A DNA stretch of 5,216 nt from Bacteroidia bacterium (GTDB lineage Bacteria; Planctomycetota; Phycisphaerae; Phycisphaerales; SM1A02): positions 1 through 5,216 of the forward strand of contig JASGCG010000141.1 of NCBI GenBank assembly GCA_030054235.1. The letters are read 5' to 3'. Under the pieces are notes generated by a model. That model made no database searches. It was given only the letters and a program-made list of their open reading frames with translations, and had not been told where the DNA came from. This document shows positions 1-5,216 of this stretch, piece by piece; within the stretch, counting starts at the first letter, position 1; every line of letters begins with the position of its first letter. The position numbers and the translations under genes were made by a program.

Positions 1-652
1 GACCGACCGTGGAGATCGTGATGTGCCGGGGCGCAAGCCCCGGGCCATTCTTGTCGGCGATGATGCGGATCGCGCCGAGCACGGCCTCGATGTTGTCCAT
101 CGGTTCGCCCATGCCCATGAAGACCAAGTTCTTCACCGGGAAGCCGTGGCCCGGCCCGCGCGGATTCGTCTCGCCCTCGCCGATCAGAGCCGGCGCCGGC
201 GCGCGCCCCGGGCCGGCGGTCGCGGGTTCGTCATCCCACGGGTTCGCGACCGTGAAGATCGCCTGGTGCACCTGCTGCACGATCTCGCGCACGGAAAGGT
301 GGCGCAGCAAGCCCATCTGCGCGGTCTCGCAGAAGCGGCAGCCCATCGCGCAGCCGACTTGGCTGCTCACGCACAGCGTGCGGCTGAACCAGCCCGTGCG
401 GTGCGGCATCGGGATCACCACGCTCTCGGTCTCGTAGTCGCCGTCGACCTGCAGCAGGAACTTGACCGTCTTGCCATCGATGAGTTCGCGCACGGGCGCC
501 GGCGGCGGGGGCGCCATCCACGGCAGCCATTCGCCGCGACGGTGCACGGCGCGATACGCCTCGAGCGCCACGCCGCGCGCAATGCCCGCAGCCTTGGCGG
601 CATCGACGAACGCAAGGCTGGTCAGGGCAAGAGGATCGGGCGCGGCGGACAT
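1..652 (-). CDS. rlmN: RlmN, dual-specificity 23S rRNA/tRNA adenine-C2 methyltransferase (N-terminal part, runs off left edge)
   Basis: This is a cytosolic radical-SAM enzyme that adds a methyl group to C2 of A2503 in 23S rRNA and, in many bacteria, A37 of tRNAs. The 217 visible residues contain the family signature CVSSQVGCAMGCRFCETAQ at residues 94-112. The [4Fe-4S] ligands are C101, C105 and C108, and C94 sits where the conserved Cys118 lies in the E. coli enzyme. Glu76 in ESVVIP matches the catalytic Glu105 region, and the SAM-binding MGMGEP motif is at 179-184, followed by an HITISTVG strand at 210-217. The methyl-carrying cysteine near the C-terminus (Cys355 in E. coli) lies outside the window. 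The start is the ATG at 652; an upstream in-phase choice is unlikely because the ATG at 660 is in another frame and stops quickly. The N-terminal part is somewhat shorter than in E. coli, and a loop of about 35 residues (137-171, rich in Pro, Gly, Ala) makes the cluster-to-GEP spacing roughly 27 residues longer. Cfr-type resistance methyltransferases share the fold, but the motif details favour RlmN. Confidence 0.95.
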   Translation of the reverse strand, partial: MSAAPDPLALTSLAFVDAAKAAGIARGVALEAYRAVHRRGEWLPWMAPPPPAPVRELIDGKTVKFLLQVDGDYETESVVIPMPHRTGWFSRTLCVSSQVGCAMGCRFCETAQMGLLRHLSVREIVQQVHQAIFTVANPWDDEPATAGPGRAPAPALIGEGETNPRGPGHGFPVKNLVFMGMGEPMDNIEAVLGAIRIIADKNGPGLAPRHITISTVG

Positions 653-658
653 CCCGCC

Positions 659-664
659 ATGGTA
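659..664 (-). promoter_or_regulatory. Possible -10 element for rlmN (TACCAT)
   Basis: On the minus strand TACCAT matches four of six positions of the TATAAT consensus. It ends six bases (GGCGGG) before the rlmN ATG at 652. A transcript starting the usual 6-8 bases downstream would begin at or next to the A of the start codon, giving a leaderless or nearly leaderless mRNA. No convincing -35 hexamer is seen. The match is weak enough to occur by chance. Confidence 0.25.
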
Positions 665-676
665 CGGGCGCAGGGC

Positions 677-682
677 TACACT
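677..682 (+). promoter_or_regulatory. Possible -10 element for the fdx-iscX operon (TACACT)
   Basis: TACACT matches four of six positions of TATAAT and ends nine bases before the fdx ATG at 692. No Shine-Dalgarno-like purine run lies between it and the ATG, so a leaderless transcript starting about 689-692 would be consistent. No good -35 box is visible about 17 bases upstream, where the sequence is GC-rich and overlaps the rlmN start region. The gap is only 39 bases, so both divergent promoters would have to overlap or one would lie inside the opposite gene. Confidence 0.3.
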
Positions 683-691
683 TCACGCCCC

Positions 692-1090
692 ATGAGCTTC
701 AAGCGATCAGAAGGCCCGCGCGGCGAGCGCAACGTGCCCGTCACCATCCACCTCGAGGACCCGGAAGGCGCCACCGGCACCGAGCAGAAGGAGTGGAACC
801 TGACCGGTGCCACCGGCGAGAGCCTGCTTGAGCTCGCGCTCGATCAGCACATCAACATCGAGCATGCCTGCGGCGGCGTCTGCGCCTGCAGCACCTGCCA
901 CATCTACGTGGAGGAGGGCATGGACTGCCTGAGCGAATCGACCGAAGCCGAGGACGACCGTGTCGAGGAAGCCCCCGGCATCCAGCGCAACAGCCGCCTT
1001 GCCTGTCAGTGCGAGATCAAGAAGGCCGGCCGCATCGTCATCCGCGTGCCGAGCTGGAACCGCAACGCCGTCAAGGAAGTGCCGCACTGA
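692..1090 (+). CDS. fdx: Isc-type [2Fe-2S] ferredoxin (Fdx)
   Basis: This small cytosolic electron carrier belongs to the adrenodoxin-like group; in the Isc system it supplies electrons for Fe-S cluster assembly on IscU with cysteine desulfurase. The 132-residue product carries cluster ligands C60, C66, C69 and C105. Their spacing (C-x5-C-x2-C-x35-C) is the same as in E. coli Fdx (Cys42, 48, 51, 87). The extra non-ligand C64 matches Cys46 of E. coli Fdx, a hallmark of the Isc branch. The block GMDCLSESTEAEDD at 76-89 gives the acidic partner-binding helix, and SRLACQCEI at 101-109 holds the last ligand. The N-terminus is some 15-18 residues longer than in E. coli, with a basic stretch (MSFKRSEGPRGERN). 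The ATG at 692 has no Shine-Dalgarno upstream; the GTG at 734 (codon 15) would give a more standard N-terminus and is the main alternative. It is the first gene of the operon, and its stop shares one base with the iscX start. Confidence 0.95.
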   Translation: MSFKRSEGPRGERNVPVTIHLEDPEGATGTEQKEWNLTGATGESLLELALDQHINIEHACGGVCACSTCHIYVEEGMDCLSESTEAEDDRVEEAPGIQRNSRLACQCEIKKAGRIVIRVPSWNRNAVKEVPH

Positions 1091-1299
1091 TGTCCGGTGG
1101 TTTCCACTGGCTCGATGTTCAGCGCATCGCCGAGGAGCTGGCCGACCGCCACCCTGATGTCGATCCCACGTCGGTGAGCTTTCCGCGCCTGCGGAGCCTT
1201 GTGACGGAACTGCCGGGTTTCGCCGAGCAGCCCGGTCACCCCAGCAACGAGCGCATCCTCGAGACGATCCAGCAGCTGTGGATCGAGGAGCGCGCATGA
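1090..1299 (+). CDS. iscX: IscX (YfhJ family), Fe-S cluster assembly adaptor
   Basis: IscX is a small acidic protein that binds IscS at the site used by CyaY/frataxin and ferredoxin, and modulates desulfurase activity or iron delivery in the Isc pathway. The 69-residue product is about the family length (66 in E. coli) and aligns end to end. Shared features are W7 and D9 near the start, HPDVDP at 21-26 (PDLDP in E. coli), F31, F44, SNERILETI at 52-60 (SNEKILEAI in E. coli) and W64. The start is the ATG at 1090, which overlaps the fdx stop by one base. AAGGAAG at 1073-1079 is a good, slightly distant Shine-Dalgarno inside the end of fdx. The loop at 40-50 has fewer acidic residues than the E. 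coli DLEDFDDDP segment. In Proteobacteria iscX directly follows fdx at the end of the isc operon; that order is kept here, but no other isc gene is in view. Confidence 0.93.
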   Translation: MSGGFHWLDVQRIAEELADRHPDVDPTSVSFPRLRSLVTELPGFAEQPGHPSNERILETIQQLWIEERA

Positions 1300-2276
1300 G
1301 GTACCACGCTGCGGCCATCCAGACCGCGTTCGAGACGCCGAAGGACCGCAGCGCCATCGCCGATCGCGTGGCACGCATGTGCGCCATGGCCGAGTCGACC
1401 GTCGGCGGCTACGAACCGTTCTTCGATGTGCGCTTGATCGCGTTCCCCGAGTTCGCGCACACCCCGCCGTGCTACCTGACGGTCAAGGAGCTGCAGCAGC
1501 ACTTGGCGGTCGAACTGCCGAACGAGCACACCGATGCCTACGCGCGCGTCTGCAAGAAGCTCGGCTGCTGGATCCAGACGGGCACGTTCCTCGAGCGGCA
1601 TCCTCGATGGCCGGACGCGGTCTTCAACACGACCATGCTCATCGGTCCTGATGGGATCCTGGCGACCTATCGCAAGGTGAACCCGTGGATCCCGTGGGAA
1701 GTGCACGCGAGCCCGCACGACTTGGCTGACTACGACCTGCCCATGTTCCCGGTGGCAGACACGCCGATCGGCCGGATCGGCTGCGCGATCTGCTACGACT
1801 GGCTCTTCCCCGAGACGATTCGTCAGCTCGCCTTCAACGGCGCCGAGGTCCTGGTCCGCGTGAGCGCCTACATGGATCCGTGGGGTGCCACGCAACCCAT
1901 GGACTGGTGGACGCTCTTCAACCGCGCCCGCGCCGCCGAGAACACGGCGTACGTCGTCGCGGCGAACCAAGGCGCGAGCTTTCGCGACTATCCGCCGTTC
2001 TCGTGGCCGGGCGGATCCATGGTCGTCGACTTCGAGGGGCGCGTGCTCGCGCAGGCGGACCCCGGTCCGGGCGAGAAGGTCGTGGTCGCGCCCATCGATC
2101 TCGATGCGCTGCGTGCTGCGCGCGCACGCTCGCGCGGCCATGACATGCGGGCGCACCTGCGTACGAGCGCGCACCCGTACATGGAGCGGCCGTACTTGGC
2201 GCCCTCGGGCACCGCCGCGATTTCCATCGAGTCGACCAACGAGCGCATCGCCCACGCCAAGCGGGAACTGCCGTGA
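1296..2276 (+). CDS. Carbon-nitrogen hydrolase, nitrilase superfamily (amidase-like, substrate unknown)
   Basis: The 326-residue cytosolic protein (no signal peptide) shows the full Glu-Lys-Cys triad of the CN_hydrolase fold. E52 lies in AFPEF, K127 in YRKVNPWIPWE, and nucleophile C166 in GCAICYDWLFPE. The second structural glutamate seen in amidases fits E135. The segment FNRARAAENTAYVVAANQG at 209-226 is the usual conserved strand-helix after the nucleophile. CYD after the strand (rather than CWE) argues against a true nitrilase. The YRKxxPWxPxE block recalls aliphatic amidase and formamidase, so amide or carbamoyl hydrolysis is more likely than nitrile hydrolysis, but the substrate cannot be read from the sequence. 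The start is the ATG at 1296, which overlaps the iscX stop as ATGA and is preceded by GAGGAG at 1285-1290 with a five-base spacer, a strong Shine-Dalgarno. An in-frame ATG at 1278 would add six residues but lies within iscX without a good ribosome site. Its stop overlaps the next gene as GTGA. Confidence 0.9.
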   Translation: MRYHAAAIQTAFETPKDRSAIADRVARMCAMAESTVGGYEPFFDVRLIAFPEFAHTPPCYLTVKELQQHLAVELPNEHTDAYARVCKKLGCWIQTGTFLERHPRWPDAVFNTTMLIGPDGILATYRKVNPWIPWEVHASPHDLADYDLPMFPVADTPIGRIGCAICYDWLFPETIRQLAFNGAEVLVRVSAYMDPWGATQPMDWWTLFNRARAAENTAYVVAANQGASFRDYPPFSWPGGSMVVDFEGRVLAQADPGPGEKVVVAPIDLDALRAARARSRGHDMRAHLRTSAHPYMERPYLAPSGTAAISIESTNERIAHAKRELP

Positions 2277-5216
2277 GTGGGGCGGGGGGAGCCATCGAGT
2301 CCCCAGCACGGCGCGCCGTGATCCGCGCCGGTCGTGCGCTTGGCGCAGTGCTGCTGATCGCTGCGGCAACGAGTGGCTGCTCGAAGCCCGCGTCTGATGA
2401 ACCTGCACTGAGCGCGGTCCAGATCGGTGCACTCAACCACGGCATCGGCTTGATGGGGCAGTTCGACTTCGAGGCCGCACGGCTGCACTTCCAGGGCAGC
2501 GCGCAGGTCCACGGCAATCGATGGGGCGTGACCAACGCCGCGATTGCGCTGATGAACCAGTCCGTCGAGGGCGCACAGGAGCGCGCGATCGAGGAGTTCC
2601 GTTCGATCCTTCGCTCGTACAGCGCACCCGGCGTCGAGACGTGGGGCACTCCAACGTACGGCATCGGCCTGTGCGAGCTCTACCTTGGCCGTCCGGAGCA
2701 GGCGCTCGTGCACTTTCGCCGCTGCGCCGACGCGGTGCCGGGCGATCCGCACGCCAGCTTCTACGTCGGCCAGTGCCTTGAGCTCACCGGTGCCGATCAG
2801 GAGGCACTCACGTGGTACCGCCGCGCTGCGGAACTCGACCCATTCCTGCGCAGCGCGCAGCTGGGCATCCAGCGCATGGCTGCGCGCACGGGCGACGACG
2901 CGGCCGCCGATCTGGCGATGCAGACCTTCGAGCGCCTCGCGATGAACCCGCGCAGCACGCTCGCCGAGTTCAAGTACACGCGCATGGGTGCGCTCGGCAT
3001 GTGCATCGTGCCGCCGCCAACCATGCCTGAGCCGGCGCGCGGACCGATGCTCGCAGCACCGGTGTCCATCACCCTCGCTCCTGGTGCGAGCCTGTCGTGG
3101 AGCGCATCCGGCGGCGCCAGCGTCTGCGCGGTCGATCTTGATGGTGATGGCTCGCTCGACCTGGTGATCCCGGGTGCACTCGAAGGGGATCGCCCCAACG
3201 CGATCCTCAAGTCCACGCCGAGGGGCTTTGTGCTTGATGGTGCGCACCCGTTGGCTGCGGCACCGAATGTGCTCGGCGTGTTGGCTGGCGATCTCGACAG
3301 CGATGGCCGCGTGGATCTGGTCTCGCTGGGCACTGCTGGCGTGCGCGCGTGGATGCAGTCCGCCGATGGGTGGCAGGACCGCACGGAGTCGCTCGGGCTC
3401 TCCCTCATCCCGGCTGCACGTGATGGCGTGATGGCTGACCTTGATCACGACGGGGACCTTGATCTGGCCTTCCTCGACGGCGCTGGATCGCTACGACTCT
3501 TCGCGGGGATCGACGGCGGCCCCATGCGCGAGATCACCGATCGCCTTCAGGGTGATGCCGCCAAGCCCGCCACGCAGATCGCACTCGGCGATGTCGACGG
3601 CGACCGTGATGTCGACCTGCTGCTCGCGGGGCCGCAAGGCTGCACGGTCTGGTGCAACGACCGCCTCTGGTCGTGGACGCGCCAGCCCCGGTTCAGCGCG
3701 ATCGAGTCCCGCTCCGCGCGGTGGATCGCGTGCACCGAGCGCTCGATCGACGGCACGCCGCTGGTGATGCTCTGGCAGGCTCCCAATGCATCGGCGGCCG
3801 CGCCGGTGATGAACACCGCAGCACCCCAGATGGGTGGATCGCTCCTGGTGCTTGCCCCGACGACGCCCGAGCGCGGCGCGAGTTGGTCGGGCCCGTGGAA
3901 TGTTGTGGCCGAAGGCTCGATTGATGCCGGCGCCAGCGCAGGCTCGAGCAGCCTGTTCACACTGGCGGACCTCAACGGCGACCTGCACCACGAGGTGCTC
4001 TGTGGCGAAGGCACTTCACTCGTGGGGATGGACCCATCCGGGCAGCAGGTGTGGAGCGAGCGTGCACCAAAGCCTGCCACGGCGTGGGCGGTCGTGAACC
4101 TGCATCCGGAGCAGGGGCCAAGCATGCTGGCCACGCAGCCCGAAGGCCCGCCGGTGGTCTTCGGTCCGGGCGCTGGTCGCGGCGGATTCGCGGCTGTCGA
4201 TCCCCGCGGCCGCATCGACCCTGCGCAGAGCATGCGCTCGAACGCAAGCGGCATCGGCACCCGGCTCACGGCGCGGATCGGCAACGAGTGGTCAAGCACC
4301 ACGACCTGGCGTATCGGCTCCGGTCCCGGCCAGAGCCTGCAGCCAGTCTCGATCGGCCTTGGTCCGGCGCCCCATGTCGATGCTCTCGCGATCGACTGGA
4401 GCGACGGCGTGACGCAGAGCGAACTCTGGCTCATGGCCGGCTCGCGGCGCACGCTCGTCGAGACGCAGCGTCAGATCAGCAGCTGCCCGGTGATCTTCGC
4501 GTGGAATGGCCGCGAGCACGCCTTCGTCACGGATTGCCTGGGCGTTGGCGGGCTCGGCTACCTCGTCGAGCCCGGTGTGTACGCACCGCCGCGTCCGTGG
4601 GAGCATGTGCTGCTCGGGCCCGGTGCGCTCGTGGCCGATCGTGGCGTGTACCGCCTCAAGCTCGCCGAGCCCATGGAAGAAGCATGCTGGATCGACGGCG
4701 CGCGGCTCATGGCCTACGACCTTCCTGATGGGTGGTCCATGGCGGTCGATGAGCGCATGGGGATCAACGGGCCGCAACCCACCGGAGCCCCGGTCTTCTG
4801 GCGAACGGAGCACCTGCCAACGCTCGACGCCGTGGCCCGCGCCGATCGCGTAGCGCTTGATCCTGGACCGCTTGATCATCGTCACATCGGTCGCCTGCAG
4901 TCGGATCATGTCGTTGAACTTGAGTTCGGTCGTGATCTTGCTGCGCTCAAGGATGCGTGGCTCGTCATGGATGGATGGATCGAGTACCCGTACTGCCAGA
5001 CGATGTTCGCCGCCTGGCAGGCAGGTGCGGCGTTCCGCGCGCCATCGCTCGAAGCCCGCGGTGCTGACGGCACGTGGACCATGGTGGCTGAGCAGTTCGG
5101 CTACCCCGCGGGGATGCCACGCCGCGCGATGCTGCCGTTGCCGCCGCTGCCCACCGGAACCACCGCGCTGCGGCTCTCGACCAACCACCAGATCTACTGG
5201 GATCGGCTTGCCGTGA
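2273..5216 (+). CDS. Secreted lipoprotein with TPR repeats, FG-GAP/VCBS beta-propeller and ASPIC/UnbV domain (C-terminus beyond right edge)
   Basis: The reading frame is open for 981 codons and has no stop before the window ends. It starts at GTG 2273, overlapping the hydrolase stop by four bases, with a modest GGGA at 2263-2266. An Arg-rich n-region (R13, R14, R18, R21), a hydrophobic run 22-35 and a lipobox-like ATSGC (C36) predict export and lipidation. Three TPR units follow: about 50-82, 125-157 (G132, A144, F148, P156) and 158-191 (G166, A178, Y182, P190). Calcium-loop-like DxDxDGxxD motifs start at D288, D340 and D389, with a variant at D440 and a divergent one at D566; they mark an FG-GAP/VCBS propeller. 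An ASPIC/UnbV domain lies at about 655-732 (NASGIGTRL, then IGLGPAPHVDALAIDWSDG). Then come an SCPVIFAWNG module at 737-818 and a DGWIEYPYCQT module near 900-981. Such TPR-CRTAC1-like proteins are frequent in Planctomycetota, Acidobacteriota and Verrucomicrobiota, and their function is unknown. They are probably surface or periplasmic binding proteins. No catalytic motif is visible. Confidence 0.88.
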   Translation, partial: MSGAGGAIESPARRAVIRAGRALGAVLLIAAATSGCSKPASDEPALSAVQIGALNHGIGLMGQFDFEAARLHFQGSAQVHGNRWGVTNAAIALMNQSVEGAQERAIEEFRSILRSYSAPGVETWGTPTYGIGLCELYLGRPEQALVHFRRCADAVPGDPHASFYVGQCLELTGADQEALTWYRRAAELDPFLRSAQLGIQRMAARTGDDAAADLAMQTFERLAMNPRSTLAEFKYTRMGALGMCIVPPPTMPEPARGPMLAAPVSITLAPGASLSWSASGGASVCAVDLDGDGSLDLVIPGALEGDRPNAILKSTPRGFVLDGAHPLAAAPNVLGVLAGDLDSDGRVDLVSLGTAGVRAWMQSADGWQDRTESLGLSLIPAARDGVMADLDHDGDLDLAFLDGAGSLRLFAGIDGGPMREITDRLQGDAAKPATQIALGDVDGDRDVDLLLAGPQGCTVWCNDRLWSWTRQPRFSAIESRSARWIACTERSIDGTPLVMLWQAPNASAAAPVMNTAAPQMGGSLLVLAPTTPERGASWSGPWNVVAEGSIDAGASAGSSSLFTLADLNGDLHHEVLCGEGTSLVGMDPSGQQVWSERAPKPATAWAVVNLHPEQGPSMLATQPEGPPVVFGPGAGRGGFAAVDPRGRIDPAQSMRSNASGIGTRLTARIGNEWSSTTTWRIGSGPGQSLQPVSIGLGPAPHVDALAIDWSDGVTQSELWLMAGSRRTLVETQRQISSCPVIFAWNGREHAFVTDCLGVGGLGYLVEPGVYAPPRPWEHVLLGPGALVADRGVYRLKLAEPMEEACWIDGARLMAYDLPDGWSMAVDERMGINGPQPTGAPVFWRTEHLPTLDAVARADRVALDPGPLDHRHIGRLQSDHVVELEFGRDLAALKDAWLVMDGWIEYPYCQTMFAAWQAGAAFRAPSLEARGADGTWTMVAEQFGYPAGMPRRAMLPLPPLPTGTTALRLSTNHQIYWDRLAV
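2318..2380 (+). other. Predicted lipoprotein signal peptide and lipobox of the TPR/VCBS protein
   Basis: This segment encodes residues 16-36. The basic n-region with R18 and R21 leads into the hydrophobic core ALGAVLLIAAATSG and ends at C36, the probable lipidated cysteine. The lipobox is TSGC, so position -3 is Thr rather than the usual Leu. The preceding ARRAVIR (12-18) has a twin arginine with partly Tat-like spacing, so Tat export is a minor alternative to Sec. Confidence 0.7.
3122..3652 (+). repeat. Four tandem FG-GAP/VCBS blade repeats within the lipoprotein
   Basis: The encoded units are about 50 residues each and carry the motif V-x-D-(L/V)-D-x-D-x-x-x-D-L. They start at residues 288, 340, 389 and 440, so the spacing is 52, 49 and 51. 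In these beta-propeller proteins the Asp side chains of each loop commonly bind calcium. The fourth unit reads DVDGDRDVD, with Arg in place of the Gly of the loop. The units are conserved at protein level only and show no close nucleotide identity. Confidence 0.82.
4241..4462 (+). other. ASPIC/UnbV domain of the lipoprotein
   Basis: Residues 657-730 fit the ASPIC/UnbV pattern: an N-x-x-GIG-x-R-(L/V) start (NASGIGTRL at 657-665), a middle (S)xG(P)xQSLQPVSIGLG segment, and HVDALAIDWSDG at 701-712 in place of the usual V-D-x-(V/L)-x-(V/I)-x-W-P-(S/D)-G. The domain usually follows VCBS repeats in CRTAC1-type proteins, as here. Its role is not known. Confidence 0.8.

Noticed and set aside
231..686. 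151-codon minus-strand frame overlapping rlmN
   Set aside because: It is out of frame with the CVSSQVGC radical-SAM signature, so it is a shadow of rlmN.
23..691. Extension of the ferredoxin reading frame upstream to 23
   Set aside because: This stretch is antisense to rlmN, whose radical-SAM motifs are unmistakable. The translated plus-strand product is a low-complexity Arg/Ala/His sequence.
653..691. Terminator hairpin or regulatory RNA in the intergenic gap
   Set aside because: The gap is too short, contains no U-tract-following hairpin, and lies between divergent starts where no terminator is needed.
692..2276. Novel defence or toxin-antitoxin system
   Set aside because: The genes are housekeeping-type Fe-S accessory proteins and a metabolic-type hydrolase. 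There is no nuclease, toxin, reverse transcriptase or sensor ATPase motif.
1236..2432. 398-codon open frame on the minus strand
   Set aside because: It overlaps iscX and the whole carbon-nitrogen hydrolase, whose catalytic triad is intact on the plus strand. Its composition is arginine-rich and unlike a real protein.
1988..3448. 486-codon open frame on the minus strand
   Set aside because: It lies antisense to the hydrolase and lipoprotein genes, has an Arg/Ala/His-rich composition and no recognisable motif. Long antisense frames are expected opposite GC-rich genes, and the plus-strand frames carry clear domains.
4292..5188. 298-codon open frame on the minus strand
   Set aside because: It is antisense to the ASPIC and C-terminal modules of the lipoprotein and has no domain signature.
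1..5216. CRISPR array, insertion sequence, tRNA or phage att site
   Set aside because: I saw no direct-repeat/spacer pattern, transposase motif, inverted terminal repeats, cloverleaf or duplicated core sequence. The only repeats are the protein-level TPR and VCBS units.

Overview
The window is dense, GC-rich coding DNA (about two thirds G+C by eye, with strong G/C preference at third codon positions). It holds five protein genes, no RNA gene, no mobile element and no gene-free stretch longer than about 40 bases. The organism looks like a free-living Gram-negative bacterium. A secreted TPR/VCBS/ASPIC lipoprotein, Isc-type ferredoxin plus IscX, and an almost Shine-Dalgarno-free divergent gene pair would fit a planctomycete such as a Phycisphaerae member. 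That placement is an inference and is not proven by any single marker.

Layout. On the minus strand, from 652 down past the left edge, lies the N-terminal 217 residues of RlmN, the radical-SAM enzyme that methylates A2503 of 23S rRNA and A37 of some tRNAs. A 39-base gap (653-691) separates it from a rightward operon that runs to the right edge. The operon order is an Isc-type [2Fe-2S] ferredoxin (fdx, 692-1090), the small Fe-S assembly adaptor IscX (1090-1299), a nitrilase-superfamily carbon-nitrogen hydrolase (1296-2276), and a very long lipoprotein (2273 to beyond 5216). The lipoprotein has TPR repeats, an FG-GAP/VCBS beta-propeller, an ASPIC/UnbV domain and further conserved C-terminal modules. 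It remains open after 981 codons.

How the genes relate. Every junction in the plus-strand operon overlaps (1 base for fdx/iscX, 4 bases for the next two), so the four genes are probably co-transcribed and translationally coupled. fdx-iscX is the tail of the classical isc operon (iscRSUA-hscBA-fdx-iscX), here without the upstream isc genes. RlmN is itself a [4Fe-4S] enzyme that needs reducing electrons, so the divergent rlmN/fdx arrangement is functionally suggestive but could be coincidental. Nothing in the sequence ties the hydrolase or the lipoprotein to Fe-S metabolism. The most unusual points are the orphan fdx-iscX pair in this operon, the probable leaderless divergent promoters, the long Pro/Gly-rich insertion in RlmN, and the composite architecture of the lipoprotein.
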